From positions 35,575 through 99,574 of the forward strand of contig JACKDU010000016.1 in assembly GCA_020633335.1 (NCBI GenBank): DNA of 64,000 nt, in the 5' to 3' direction. Every line of letters begins with the position of its first letter. Position 1 is the stretch's first letter. Below the pieces are notes generated by a model. It had not been told where the DNA came from, searched no databases, and saw only the letters and a list, made by a program, of their open reading frames with translations. Positions 1 to 8,900 of this stretch are shown piece after piece. The stretch is from Myxococcales bacterium. GTDB lineage: Bacteria > Myxococcota_A > Polyangia > Nannocystales > Nannocystaceae. A program made the position numbers and the translations under genes.

Positions 1-38
1 GCCGGACGATCGACATCGACGGCGGCCTCTCGATGTAG
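1..38 (+). CDS. C-terminal fragment, probably of a short-chain dehydrogenase
   Basis: Reading from base 3 gives a short open stretch ending RTIDIDGGLSM before a TAG stop at 36-38. An ending of the form (V/I)DGG(x)SM is typical of classical short-chain dehydrogenase/reductases, where this loop closes the fold. Only about a dozen residues are inside the window, so the call rests on that tail and on the strong hairpin just downstream that looks like its terminator. It could be another enzyme. Confidence 0.4.
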   Translation, partial: RTIDIDGGLSM

Positions 39-67
39 ATCCGGCCCGCCGGTCGCGTCGACCGCTT

Positions 68-101
68 CGCCCGTGGGGATGGTCACCAGCCCCCACGGGC
101 G
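68..101 (+). terminator. Strong hairpin terminator
   Basis: Arms CGCCCGTGGGG (68-78) and CCCCACGGGCG (91-101) pair over 11 bp around a 12-base loop that itself contains TGGTCACCA. It lies 30 bases after the stop of the partial gene at the window edge. A T-poor tail follows, as is common in GC-rich genomes. Confidence 0.6.
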
Positions 102-179
102 TCGTCGTCTCGTGGAGGCGAGGCGCGGCGCGGCGCAGCGCGGTCGCCGAGGCATCGGCGCTCGTGCTACGAGTGATGG

Positions 180-1949
180 ATGCTCCGTCGCCTCACCTCC
201 ATCGTCCTCCTCCCCGCGGCCGCGCTCGTCGGCTGCTCCAGCGACGACACCGCTGGCACCGACACCGCGACCTCGACCGCCGGCACCGCGTCGACGAGCA
301 CCGCGTCGACCAGCGGCGGGACCTCGGCCGGGACCAGCGGCGGGAGCAGCGGGAGCGGGAGCGTCTCCGAGACCGGCACCGGCAGCAGCGGGACGACGAG
401 CGGCGGGACGACGAGCGGGACGACGAGCGGCGGACCGACGAGCGGCAGCACCAGCGCGGACACCAGCGGCTCGACCGCGGTGACGGTCACGGACGGGACC
501 TCGTCGACCACCGGCGACCCGCAGATCTGCGCGCCGGCCTCGAAGAGCTGCTTCGACGACTCGAGCTACCAGGTCTGCGACGACGACGGCCTCGCCTGGG
601 GTGCTCCGGTCGATTGCGCGGAGAACGAGGGCTGCTACGACGGCGAGTGCCTGCCCCTCTGCGAGCTGGTCAAGCAGGAGCCGAGCTCGGTCGGCTGCTC
701 CTTCTTCGCCAACCGGATGGACAACCTCTACGCCAACCAGCCGGACTCGCTGATCGTCGGCAACGTCTCGACCTCGCTGACCGCCAAGGTCCAGCTCTAC
801 TTCGTCCCCAACGGGATGGCCGCCGAGCAGCCCGTCGGCGCGCCGATCGACGTCCCGCCGAGCGGGACCTACACCTTCACGATGGACAACGCGCAGATCG
901 AGAGCGTGACGACGCTCCGCAAGGGCGGGGTCTACCGGGTCGAGAGCTCGCTGCCGATCGTCGCCTACCTCCACTCGCCGATCGGCTCGCAGGCGACCAA
1001 CGACGCGTCGATGCTCCTCCCCGAGCATGCGCTCACCGGCAACTACATCGTCTCGTCGTACCCCGGGACCTTCCCGACCCACTACCCGAGCTACTTCACG
1101 GCGATCGCCACCGAGGACGGCACCACCCTCAACTTCCTGGCGGGGATCGCCACCGCCGGCGGCGGCGGGGTGCCGGCGCTCGCCAAGGGGCAGGCGACCG
1201 ACGTGGCGATGAGCCGCTACGACACCCTCAACGTCGTCGTCTCGGTCAACTACACCGACCTCTCGGGGACGATCATCAGCGCCGACAAGCCGGTCTGGGT
1301 CGCCGGCGCGACCGAGTGCGGCAACGTGCCGATGTACCCGACGACCTACTGCGATCACCTCGAGGAGGTGAGCATCCCCCTCGAGTACTGGGGCGACACC
1401 TACGTCGGCGCCCACGCGCCGCAGCGGGGGAGCGAGACCTTCTACTGGCGGGTCTACTCCGGCGACGACGGGGTGACGATCAGCACGAGCCCGCAGCAGC
1501 CAGGCTTCCCGAAGATGCTGAACAAGGGCGAGTACTACCAGTTCGGGACCAAGGAGAGCTTCATGTTCACCGGCGACGGGCCCTTCCTGCCCGTCCAGTA
1601 CCTCGAGGGCCAGAACGGCGGGGCCGGGACCGGCGATCCGTCGATGTACCAGATGGTGCCGACCGAGCAGTTCCTGACCTCCTACGCCTTCGTCACCGGG
1701 ACCAACTACAACCAGCACTACGCCCAGGTGATCCGGCCGGTCGGCGGCGCCGACGTGCTCGTCGACGGGCAGGTGGTCGGGGGCTACTACACGGTCGGCA
1801 ACTACGAGGTCGCCGACTGGAAGATCGCGGAGGGCGCCCACTTCGCGACGAGCGATGATCCCTTCGGCGTGATCCAGGTCGGCTACACGCCGGTCACGTC
1901 GTACGCCTACCCGGGCGGGCTCAAGCTCAAGGTGATCAACCCGCAGTAG
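180..1949 (+). CDS. IgGFc-binding-domain-like surface lipoprotein
   Basis: This 589-residue protein starts with a lipoprotein signal peptide (AAALVGC, lipid Cys19). A Ser/Thr/Gly spacer runs to about residue 115, then a short Cys-rich segment (about 118-168), then a large all-beta domain. That domain has features I associate with the IgGFc-binding N-terminal domain family of myxobacteria and other environmental bacteria: a YIVSSYPG-type strand, TAIATEDGTTL, and the later WVAGATEC and SIPLEYWG segments. It should sit on the outer membrane facing outwards. The family name reflects remote similarity to a human mucin-associated protein; the real ligand is unknown. It appears to be transcribed alone, between the terminator at 68-101 and the hairpin at 1984-2003. 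Domain assignment is from memory of the family. Confidence 0.7.
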   Translation: MLRRLTSIVLLPAAALVGCSSDDTAGTDTATSTAGTASTSTASTSGGTSAGTSGGSSGSGSVSETGTGSSGTTSGGTTSGTTSGGPTSGSTSADTSGSTAVTVTDGTSSTTGDPQICAPASKSCFDDSSYQVCDDDGLAWGAPVDCAENEGCYDGECLPLCELVKQEPSSVGCSFFANRMDNLYANQPDSLIVGNVSTSLTAKVQLYFVPNGMAAEQPVGAPIDVPPSGTYTFTMDNAQIESVTTLRKGGVYRVESSLPIVAYLHSPIGSQATNDASMLLPEHALTGNYIVSSYPGTFPTHYPSYFTAIATEDGTTLNFLAGIATAGGGGVPALAKGQATDVAMSRYDTLNVVVSVNYTDLSGTIISADKPVWVAGATECGNVPMYPTTYCDHLEEVSIPLEYWGDTYVGAHAPQRGSETFYWRVYSGDDGVTISTSPQQPGFPKMLNKGEYYQFGTKESFMFTGDGPFLPVQYLEGQNGGAGTGDPSMYQMVPTEQFLTSYAFVTGTNYNQHYAQVIRPVGGADVLVDGQVVGGYYTVGNYEVADWKIAEGAHFATSDDPFGVIQVGYTPVTSYAYPGGLKLKVINPQ

Positions 1950-1983
1950 ATCGCCGCGCCGGGCGAGCGAGCGCGCTGCCGCT

Positions 1984-2003
1984 CCTGGCGGGCGCTCGCC
2001 AGG
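1984..2003 (+). terminator. Hairpin between two genes
   Basis: Arms CCTGGCG (1984-1990) and CGCCAGG (1997-2003) form a 7-bp stem with a 6-base loop. It lies after the stop of the IgGFc-like lipoprotein and just before the GTG of the next gene, so it could terminate the first or affect translation of the second. Confidence 0.4.
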
Positions 2004-2015
2004 TATCCTCGCAGG

Positions 2016-2303
2016 GTGAGCGCCGCCGAGCTCCAGATCTCCTTCGACGATCCCCCGGGGGGCCCGAGCGGCCGCTTCACCGTCGAGATCCGCGAGCGCG
2101 GCGGCGAGTGGGTGCTCTGGACCCGAGGCGAGGCGCGCGGACCTGACGTCATCGTCCCCGACTCGCCGGCGCTCGAGTCGTGGCTCGGGGACGCTTGCTC
2201 GCGCTGGCTGCGGCCGACCTGGGACTGCCAGTACGCCTTCAGCGAGCCGGCGGCGGTCGACGCCTTCCTCGCCTTCGTCGGCGCCGAGCGGCCGCGGCCT
2301 TGA
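2016..2303 (+). CDS. Small soluble protein of unknown function
   Basis: This 95-residue protein starts at GTG and reads MSAAELQISFDDPPGG. It has no signal peptide or membrane segment. It is acidic and rich in Trp (four residues in the central and C-terminal part, including RWLRPTWDC), which suggests a small compact fold. I do not recognise the family. The GTG start is the first one available after the hairpin, and the frame shows the expected strong G/C third-position bias. The following P450 gene starts about 100 bases further on and may or may not share its transcript. Confidence 0.6.
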   Translation: MSAAELQISFDDPPGGPSGRFTVEIRERGGEWVLWTRGEARGPDVIVPDSPALESWLGDACSRWLRPTWDCQYAFSEPAAVDAFLAFVGAERPRP

Positions 2304-2406
2304 GCCCCCGTCGTCGGCGCGCGCGCCCCCGACGGGCGGCCGCGCTCGCGTGCGTCGAGGTCAGGATGCCGGCGGGCCACTCGCTGCCGACGCGTATCAT
2401 TCGTCG

Positions 2407-3684
2407 ATGTCATCGCCTGATCAGCCGAATCGTGACGTCGCGTCATCCTGCGGCGCGCTCCACCAGCCGCTCGCGTCGCCGATGCTCGACGATCCGCGGC
2501 CCTTCTACGCCCGCGCTCGAGCGGAGGAGCCGGTCTTCTGGAGCGACGCGCTCGCCATGTGGGTGGTCACCCGCTACGAGGACGTGCAGGCGGTCGCCCG
2601 CGACGCCGCCCGCTTCTCGTCGATCAACTCGATCTCGCCGGTCTCGGTGATGCCGCCGCCGCCGCTCCTCGAGGTGCTCATGCAGGGCTTCCCGGTGACG
2701 CCCAGCCTCGTCGACAGCGACCCGCCGGTCCACACGCGCAGCCGCTCGCTGGTGACCAAGGCGCTCTCGCTCCGCCGGATCGCGACCTTTGAGCCGATCC
2801 TCCGCGAGCTCGCCGAGCGCCTCATCGATCGCTTCGTCGACCAGGGGCAGGTCGAGTTCGTCGGCGCCTTCGCGGTCCCGCTGCCCGGCAACTTCATCGT
2901 CGACCTCCTGGGTCTGCCGCGCGATCACCTCGAGCAGGTCGACGCCTGGATCAGCCACGCGGCGGCGATCTTCGCCGGCCACGGGACGCTCGAGGAGCTC
3001 GTCGAGCACGCCCGCCACTTCGTGACCTTCCAGCACTACCTGGCGGACGCGGTGCGGGACCGCCGGCAAAACCCCCGCGACGACGCGCTCTCCGACATCG
3101 TCACCGGCGCGGACGCCCTCGATCCGCCGCTCGGCATGGCCGAGATGATCAACATGCTGGTGCAGACCCTCTTCGCCGGCTACGAGACCACCGCGGGCAT
3201 GATCTCCGCCGCCGCCGTCGAGCTCGCGCGGGATCCCGAGCTCTTCGCGGCGCTCCGCGACGACCCGGGCCGGATTCCGGCGGTGATCGAGGAGTCGCTG
3301 CGGAGCGCCTCGCCGATCCACGCGATGTACCGGACGGCCAAGGAGGACGTGGAGCTCGGCGGGGTGACGATCCGCGCGGGCGAGCGCCTCCAGCTCGCCT
3401 TCATCTCGGCCAACCACGACGAGGAGCGCTTCGAGGAGCCGCTCCGCTTCGACCCCGGGCGGACGACGCCGCACCTCGCGTTCGGCCAGGGCCCGCACTT
3501 TTGCATCGGCGCGCCGCTGGCCCGCCTCGAGGGCCGGATCGCGCTCGAGGTGATCACCCAGCGCCTGCCGGGGCTCCGCCTCGTGCCGGGGCAGCGCCTC
3601 GCGTTCTTCCCCAGCGCGACCGCGCGGCGCCTCGCGGCGGTCGAGCTGGCCTGGGATCCGCCGACGACGAGCGCGTCGGCGTGA
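2407..3684 (+). CDS. Cytochrome P450
   Basis: This is a soluble bacterial P450 of 425 residues from the ATG at 2407; the frame is open further upstream, but SSPDQPNRD followed by the P450-type N-terminus favours this start. Class-defining motifs are present. They are the oxygen-binding I-helix FAGYETTAG, the ExxR motif of the K helix (EESLR), and the heme-ligand loop FGQGPHFCIGAPLAR with the thiolate Cys near residue 366. The length matches class I soluble enzymes that take electrons from ferredoxin. No ferredoxin or reductase gene lies beside it, so the redox partner must be elsewhere. The substrate cannot be told from sequence. The next gene is a 2OG-Fe(II) oxygenase on the same strand, but a 106-base gap gives no sign of an operon. 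Confidence 0.95.
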   Translation: MSSPDQPNRDVASSCGALHQPLASPMLDDPRPFYARARAEEPVFWSDALAMWVVTRYEDVQAVARDAARFSSINSISPVSVMPPPPLLEVLMQGFPVTPSLVDSDPPVHTRSRSLVTKALSLRRIATFEPILRELAERLIDRFVDQGQVEFVGAFAVPLPGNFIVDLLGLPRDHLEQVDAWISHAAAIFAGHGTLEELVEHARHFVTFQHYLADAVRDRRQNPRDDALSDIVTGADALDPPLGMAEMINMLVQTLFAGYETTAGMISAAAVELARDPELFAALRDDPGRIPAVIEESLRSASPIHAMYRTAKEDVELGGVTIRAGERLQLAFISANHDEERFEEPLRFDPGRTTPHLAFGQGPHFCIGAPLARLEGRIALEVITQRLPGLRLVPGQRLAFFPSATARRLAAVELAWDPPTTSASA

Positions 3685-3790
3685 CGAGGACGCGCGCGCA
3701 GAGGCGGTGATGAGGGCGACCGCGAGCGCGCGCTCGCGTGCCGCGTGGCCGCCCTTCCGCGGCGCCGCGCGGCCGGTGTATGACGGGGCG

Positions 3791-4516
3791 ATGGCCAAGG
3801 GCGCCCCGACGAGGAGCCGCGAGCACGCGTCGTTTCGCCGGGAGGCGACCTTCCGCGCGCAGGCGCACGCGCTCGCCGATCCGATCGTCGACGACGACGC
3901 GCCGCCGCGGGTGCGCCGCGAGGAGGTCGCGGTCGGCGTCTACGTGCTCCACGACGTGATGACGCCGCGGGAGTGCCGGCGTCTGGTCGAGGTGGCGGAG
4001 GAGACGGGCTTCACCCACGCCGGCCTGGCGATCGGCGACGACACCTACCGGGTGAACCTCGCCGTCCGCAACAACCTGCGGGTGGTCTTCGACGCGCCGG
4101 CGCTCGCCGGGCGGCTCTGGGCGCGGATCCGCGATCGCGTCGATCCGCGGCACGAGGGTCGGCCGGTCCGCGGCCTCAACGATCGCTTCCGGGTCTACCG
4201 CTACGAGGTCGGGATGCGCTTCTTCCCCCACGTCGACGTGCGCATGCAGGTGCCCGGCGGCGAGACGCGGGCGTCGCTGGTCATCTTCCTCGGCGATCGC
4301 TTCGAGGGCGGCGAGACCCGCTTCTTCGAGCTCAAGGACCGACGCGCGCGGCGGGGCGAGGGGCGCGGCCGCAAGTTCGACAACCGCGTCCGCTTCGCCC
4401 TGCGCCCGGGGATCGGCGGCGCCGTGGTCTTCGATCACCTCCTCCTCCACGAGGGCGCGGAGGTGACCGCCGGGGTCAAGTACGCGGTGCGATCGGATCT
4501 GATCTACGCGCCCTGA
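3791..4516 (+). CDS. 2OG-Fe(II) oxygenase, prolyl-4-hydroxylase-like
   Basis: A 241-residue protein from the ATG at 3791 (MAKGAPTRSR); upstream in-frame residues are low-quality Arg/Ala sequence. It carries the jelly-roll iron site of the prolyl 4-hydroxylase-type dioxygenases: HVD in MRFFPHVDVRM, and the distal His in FDHLLLHEGAEV. KYAVRSDLIY follows with the Arg expected to bind 2-oxoglutarate. GLNDRFRVYRYEVGM and FEGGETRF are further family hallmarks. No signal peptide is seen, so it probably acts in the cytoplasm. It may hydroxylate a protein, a peptide or a free amino acid. It ends 50 bases from the convergent di-iron lipoprotein gene. Confidence 0.88.
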   Translation: MAKGAPTRSREHASFRREATFRAQAHALADPIVDDDAPPRVRREEVAVGVYVLHDVMTPRECRRLVEVAEETGFTHAGLAIGDDTYRVNLAVRNNLRVVFDAPALAGRLWARIRDRVDPRHEGRPVRGLNDRFRVYRYEVGMRFFPHVDVRMQVPGGETRASLVIFLGDRFEGGETRFFELKDRRARRGEGRGRKFDNRVRFALRPGIGGAVVFDHLLLHEGAEVTAGVKYAVRSDLIYAP

Positions 4517-4566
4517 TCGCCGGGCGATCCGCGGGCTGGGCCGCCTTCGCTGGGTTGTCCACACTC

Positions 4567-5868
4567 CTAGGCGAGCGCCCGCTGGAGCCCGCGGAAGAGC
4601 GCCCGCGCCTCGTCGGGCCGGGGCATGCCGGCGAGCGCCTCGACCCGCGGGTGCTCGCGCCGGGTGAGCTCGACCTCGAGGCGCTCGAGCGCGGCCCGGC
4701 GGCGTTTTGCGACCGCGCGGCGCTCGCTCGGCCGCAGGCGGGCGTCGGCCCAGGCGGCGAGCGACCAGGAGAGGGCGGCGTGGCGGGTCTCGTCGTCGGC
4801 GATCCGGGCGAGCGCGCGGCGGATCACCGGGTCGCCGGCGCGGCGGGCCTGGTGGTGGGCGACCAGCGCCCCGTAGGTCTCGCGGACGCAGCCCTCGATC
4901 GCGTTGTCGCTGGCGACCTCGACGAGGGGGCGCGGCGGCGTCGGCTGAAGGCGCGGGCGTTGCGGGCGGCCGCCGTGGCGGCGGGCGAGGGCGGCGGTCA
5001 CCCGGGCGTGGCGGAGCTCGTCGCCGCGCGCCCGGAGGGCCGCCTGGATCATCGGCGTCGGCGCGCCGTGGAGCGCGAGCTCGCGGGCGAGGTGGCCGAA
5101 GGCGGGGGCGGCCGCGGCCTCGAGGTGGGCGACCTCGGCGAAGAAGTCGCCCACCGGATCGGCGGCCCGCGCCCGCCGCGGCCGGCAGAGGCCGGGGGGG
5201 AGCCGGCCGATCGCGCAATTGGGATCGGCCCGCTCGACGATCTTGCTCTCGAGGATCTCGGTGCTGCCGTCGCCGCGGACCAGCATGACGTGGTGCTTGA
5301 CGTGATCGCCCTCGCCGCAGCCGCTGCCGGTGCGGGTGAAGACGACGAAGCCCTCGGCGTGGCCGCCGACCTCGTTGCCGTCGTGGCAGTGGATCCGGTG
5401 GCCCGAGTCGCCGAGCATGACCACGAGCGCGGCGTCGCCGGGGGCGTCGATCTCCCCGAGGAAGGCGTCGAGCTCCGCGTGGGTGCCGACCGAGCCGACC
5501 TCGTCGCCGCGGGTGTAGGCGAGGAGGCGGTAGTCGAAGTAGTCCCACTGGGCCATCCCGAGCTCGGAGATCGTCGGCAGGGCGGCGAAGGCCTCCATGC
5601 AGGCGGTGGGATCGGCGGCGTTGGTGCACGGGGAGCCCGCGGCGTCGAGGATCGTCGTCATGTCGCCGTAGTCGCCGGGGACCGAGCGGAGGTCGAGGTA
5701 GTCGACGCTCATCGACGGCTCGACGTCGGCGACGAAGTGGAGGGTCCCGTCCTCGTCGCAGATGTCGAAGGAGAAGAGGTCCTCGTCGATCCCGCAGCCG
5801 CCGGCGACGATGGGGGCGAGGAGGGTCGAGAAGATCCGGCGCAGGCGATCGAGGTGAGGGGCGCGCAT
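4567..5868 (-). CDS. Lipoprotein with C-terminal di-iron ferritin-like domain (paralog 1)
   Basis: A 433-residue protein with a lipoprotein signal (IVAGGC, Cys25). An extracytoplasmic Cys/His-containing domain of about 180 residues follows (HRIHCHDGNEVGGH, DHVKHHVMLV). From about residue 235 there is a four-helix ferritin-like domain. The latter shows the canonical di-iron ligand pattern: Glu in VAHLEAAAAPAF, ExxH in DELRHA, Glu in CVRETYGAL and ExxH in DETRHAAL. The same domain, with near-identical spacing, occurs in the lipoprotein at 27640-28740. The N-terminal domain is not one I can name. A lipid-anchored di-iron protein could store iron, detoxify peroxide or oxidise a substrate; nothing local decides between these. 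It is divergent from the gene at 5967, with under 100 bases between them. Confidence 0.8.
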   Translation of the reverse strand: MRAPHLDRLRRIFSTLLAPIVAGGCGIDEDLFSFDICDEDGTLHFVADVEPSMSVDYLDLRSVPGDYGDMTTILDAAGSPCTNAADPTACMEAFAALPTISELGMAQWDYFDYRLLAYTRGDEVGSVGTHAELDAFLGEIDAPGDAALVVMLGDSGHRIHCHDGNEVGGHAEGFVVFTRTGSGCGEGDHVKHHVMLVRGDGSTEILESKIVERADPNCAIGRLPPGLCRPRRARAADPVGDFFAEVAHLEAAAAPAFGHLARELALHGAPTPMIQAALRARGDELRHARVTAALARRHGGRPQRPRLQPTPPRPLVEVASDNAIEGCVRETYGALVAHHQARRAGDPVIRRALARIADDETRHAALSWSLAAWADARLRPSERRAVAKRRRAALERLEVELTRREHPRVEALAGMPRPDEARALFRGLQRALA

Positions 5869-5966
5869 CGTTGAATAGTATCGGCGAAGGCCGGGGGTGG
5901 GCGAGAGCCCCGGATCGGGCGATCGCGCCCCTGCGCGCGGCCCTCCGGGTGTGCGACCATCGAGGG

Positions 5967-6854
5967 ATGCGGGAGGGGGACGGGGAAGCGGTGTTCCTGG
6001 CCTGCGCGGGCCCCTTCGGCGAGCTCGCGCGCCGCCTCCTCGCCGACCCGCGGCCGCGGCGCTGGAGCGGCGAGCTCACCCCGCTCGTCGTCGACGGGCG
6101 CCCCTGGGCCGTGATGGCGAGCTTCCACGGCGACGACGGCGAGGCGGTCGCGGCCCTGCCCCTCGCGGACGTCGCCGACGCCGACGGGGACGCCCGCCTC
6201 GCCCGCCACGCCGCGGCGATCGCCGGCGGACGCCGCTGGGTCGCGCTCCCGGGCGTCGTCCCGGCGCCGGCCGGCGTCCCGGCGATCATCGCCGGCGCGT
6301 GGGCCGACGCCTGCGTCGAGTACGCGGCGATCGCCGCGTTCTACGGCGCTCGCCGGGCCCGGCGCTCGCAGGTCCCGCTGATCCACCACATCGACGAGGG
6401 GATCGCGATCCTCCGGGCGATCGACGCGCCGACGGTGGCGATCCGCGCCTACTGCCTGCACCCGCTGGTCCAGGGCGACGCCGATCTCCGCGAGAGCTGG
6501 GAGCGCGGCCGCCTGGCGGGGCTCGATCCCGCGGCCGTCGCCCTCGCGCTCGAGTACCGCTGCATCGCCAACGGCTTCCTCTCGCCGATGGAGGCCCACC
6601 CTGGCTACGACGATCCGAAGGCGATCCGCCGCTCGCCGCTCGCCGAGGTCGACGCGATGCTGATCGCCGACAAGATCCAGAACGCGAAGGACTTCGCGCT
6701 CCACCACCGGGAGAGCCACCCGCGGGCGGCGTGGCTGGAGCGCTACTTCGAACGCTGGCTGGAGGCGCTCGAGGTCCCGCCGGTCCGGGTCCGCGAGTTG
6801 ACGGGGTTGATCAGCGCGCCGCGTCCCTACCTCGGGGCGCCGCTCCGCCTCTGA
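5967..6854 (+). CDS. HD-like hydrolase family protein, uncharacterised
   Basis: This 295-residue protein starts at ATG 5967; the upstream extension is Arg/Ala filler. The middle contains LIHHIDEGIAIL followed by AIRAYCLHPLVQGD. This His-Asp arrangement, with a second His-containing helix, is reminiscent of metal-dependent HD phosphohydrolases. The C-terminal part (LEYRCIANGFLS, LIADKIQNAKDF, then HPRAAWLERYF) reminds me of an uncharacterised family seen in tailed phages. That resemblance is from memory and has not been searched. It has no signal peptide. If it is an HD protein it could act on nucleotides or phosphorylated small molecules. It is convergent with the M19 dipeptidase, whose stop lies 6 bases away. 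Confidence 0.55.
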   Translation: MREGDGEAVFLACAGPFGELARRLLADPRPRRWSGELTPLVVDGRPWAVMASFHGDDGEAVAALPLADVADADGDARLARHAAAIAGGRRWVALPGVVPAPAGVPAIIAGAWADACVEYAAIAAFYGARRARRSQVPLIHHIDEGIAILRAIDAPTVAIRAYCLHPLVQGDADLRESWERGRLAGLDPAAVALALEYRCIANGFLSPMEAHPGYDDPKAIRRSPLAEVDAMLIADKIQNAKDFALHHRESHPRAAWLERYFERWLEALEVPPVRVRELTGLISAPRPYLGAPLRL

Positions 6855-6860
6855 GGCCGC

Positions 6861-8792
6861 CTACTCGCAGACGCCGCGGGGCATCCCACAATCGCCCGCG
6901 CCCGCGCAGGCGCCCGACTCGCACTCCGCGTCGAAGCGACAGGCGTCGCCGCTGACCAGTCCTCCGGGACAGTAGGGCTTGTCGCACTCGGTCGGGTACT
7001 CGGCCCGGCGGACGCCGTGGCTCGGGAGGACGGTGATCCCGCTGACGTCGAGGTCGGCGGGGTCGTCGGCCGGGCCGCTGCGCTCGCCGCTCGCGCGCTC
7101 CCACATCCGCACGAAGTCGTCGGCCGACGAGCGGATCTGGGTGGTGTCGCTGCCGTGCTGATCGAGGTCGTCGAGGAGGTCGCCGAGGAGGCCGACGTGG
7201 CCGAGGCCGTGGTCGTCGAAGGCCGAGCCGACCGGCGCGAGGCCCCCGTCGCGCTCGCCCTTGGCCTGGCAGGTCGCCTCCTCGGCGAAGGAGGCGGAGC
7301 AGGCGTCGGCGCCGAGGCGCGGCCGGGTCTGCTGGATGAAGCCGTTGAAGTCGGAGCCGAGGCCGAGCTTCACCTTGAGGCCGAGGCGGCCGAGGTCGTG
7401 GGCCTGGGCGAAGGAGCGGGAGGAGCCGTGGCAGGTGTTCTCGACCGGCGAGGGCTCGTAGGTGTTGACCTCCTCGTGGGCGGTGCGCAGGCCGATCATC
7501 CCGCCGGTCTCCCGGACCATCGCGACGATCGACGCCGGCGTGGTCTTCTCCTCCTTCTGCTTCGCCGGGAGCATGAGCTCGCGGAAGTGGGCGTGGGAGA
7601 AGTAGAGCGGGTAGTAGTCGTGCTCGAGCGCGACCGCGTGGACGTCGCGGACCAGCGCCTCGGACATGTGGGCGAGGTCGATGAGCATCCCCCGCTCGAT
7701 CATCGCCTCGAGGAGCGCGCGGCCCTCGTCGGTGAGGCCGCGGACGTTGCGGCAATTGGCGTCGACGTCGAAGCCGAGGGTGACGCCGGTGTCGGTGATC
7801 CCGCAGTCGGTGTCGATGTGGCAGCTCTCGGAGAACTGGGCGACGTGGAAGATCGTGTTGTGGGGGGCGGCGCCGCCGAAGCGGTTGTCGAGCTGGTGGA
7901 CCATCTGCAGGGTGCGGACGCCGAGGTCCCAGACCTCGTCGAGCTGGGCCTGCCACTCGCCGTCACCGAAGATGTGCGAGGCCTCGATGCTGAGAATGAT
8001 CGCGAGCTTGCCCTCGCCGACGATCCGCCGGGCGTCGGCGGCCGAGAGGGCGATCTCGACCCACTCGGCGTTGGCCGCGGCGAAGGCGTTGGCCTTCTCG
8101 AGCTGGACCCGGACGTCGGCCATCTCGTCGCATTGCGGGCGCGCGAGGTTCTCCGGCGGCAGCGCCTTGCAGAGCCAGTCGAGGCTGACCGCCGAGACGA
8201 TCTCGACCCGGAGGCCGTCGTCGTAGGCGTCGCGGAGCCAGCCCTCCCAGGACTGCTGGTGGGCGATCACGTCCCAGCGCGGCCAGCCGTCGAGCTCGGG
8301 CCAGCCGCGGGTGCGGTCGTCGTGCTTGCCGGTGTCTCCTGCGGACCCCGGGATGTCGCCGAGGAGCTCCGAGAGCTCGGCGCCGCCGAGGGCGAGGAGG
8401 ACCGCGAGGAGCGGCGCCTGCGAGCTCGCCTCGTCGACCACCGCCTGGTCGCAGGTGGCGATCAGATCGGCGAAGCCGTCGCGGATCCGGCCGTGATCGC
8501 CGGGCTCGCCGCCGTCGCAGAGCGCGAGGGCGAACGCCGGTTCGCCGACCGCCTCGCCGTGGAGCCAGCCGCCGCCGAAGGCGTCCTCGGCGAACATGTG
8601 GAGGTGGAGGTCGGCGAAGCCCGCGAGGGGAGGGGGGTCGCCGTCGCTCTCGGAGCCGCCGCTCTCGGAGCCGCCGCTCTCGGTATCGCCCGCCGGCGCC
8701 GGGTTGCAGGCGAGCGCGAGCGCGAGCGCAGGGGCGAGCGCGAGGGAGAGGACCCGGCCGGGGCGGGCGCGATCGAGGGCGGTTGCGATCAT
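6861..8792 (-). CDS. Secreted membrane-dipeptidase-like lipoprotein (peptidase M19)
   Basis: A 643-residue protein; the ATG at 8792 opens a lipoprotein signal peptide (LALALAC, Cys29) and a short Ser/Gly/Glu linker. The M19 renal-dipeptidase fold follows: metal motif HxH in FADLHLHMF, IDLAHMSE with a ligand His, YFSHAHFREL, and SDFNGF near the C-terminal end of the barrel. M19 enzymes use two zinc ions to cleave dipeptides, often with D-residues. The protein is well beyond the usual 350-400 residues because of an extended N-terminal half (SEASHIFGDGEW region) and a Cys-rich tail (CDKPYCPGG, then ECESGACAG). It probably acts at the cell surface on peptides or peptidoglycan fragments. It is divergent from the amidohydrolase at 8901, with a shared 108-base promoter region. 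Confidence 0.85.
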   Translation of the reverse strand: MIATALDRARPGRVLSLALAPALALALACNPAPAGDTESGGSESGGSESDGDPPPLAGFADLHLHMFAEDAFGGGWLHGEAVGEPAFALALCDGGEPGDHGRIRDGFADLIATCDQAVVDEASSQAPLLAVLLALGGAELSELLGDIPGSAGDTGKHDDRTRGWPELDGWPRWDVIAHQQSWEGWLRDAYDDGLRVEIVSAVSLDWLCKALPPENLARPQCDEMADVRVQLEKANAFAAANAEWVEIALSAADARRIVGEGKLAIILSIEASHIFGDGEWQAQLDEVWDLGVRTLQMVHQLDNRFGGAAPHNTIFHVAQFSESCHIDTDCGITDTGVTLGFDVDANCRNVRGLTDEGRALLEAMIERGMLIDLAHMSEALVRDVHAVALEHDYYPLYFSHAHFRELMLPAKQKEEKTTPASIVAMVRETGGMIGLRTAHEEVNTYEPSPVENTCHGSSRSFAQAHDLGRLGLKVKLGLGSDFNGFIQQTRPRLGADACSASFAEEATCQAKGERDGGLAPVGSAFDDHGLGHVGLLGDLLDDLDQHGSDTTQIRSSADDFVRMWERASGERSGPADDPADLDVSGITVLPSHGVRRAEYPTECDKPYCPGGLVSGDACRFDAECESGACAGAGDCGMPRGVCE

Positions 8793-8900
8793 CGGCGGAT
8801 AGTAGCGTCCGTGAGCCGACGCGGGGCCGGCGAAGCGTGGGTCGCCTCTCGATCGGAGACCTCGACAGGGCCTCCGCGGCGGGGGACCGTGGGCGCTGCG

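Noticed and set aside
220..480. Minisatellite or CRISPR-like repeats in the first lipoprotein gene
   Set aside because: The repeats are irregular Ser/Thr/Gly codon runs in a linker, without constant spacers.
2350..2406. Longer start for the P450
   Set aside because: The extra 19 residues do not look like a P450 N-terminus, and ATG 2407 gives a standard length.
3554..6289. Long antisense ORF over the 2OG oxygenase and di-iron lipoprotein genes
   Set aside because: Its translation is low-complexity Arg/Ala sequence; the real genes on both strands carry family motifs.
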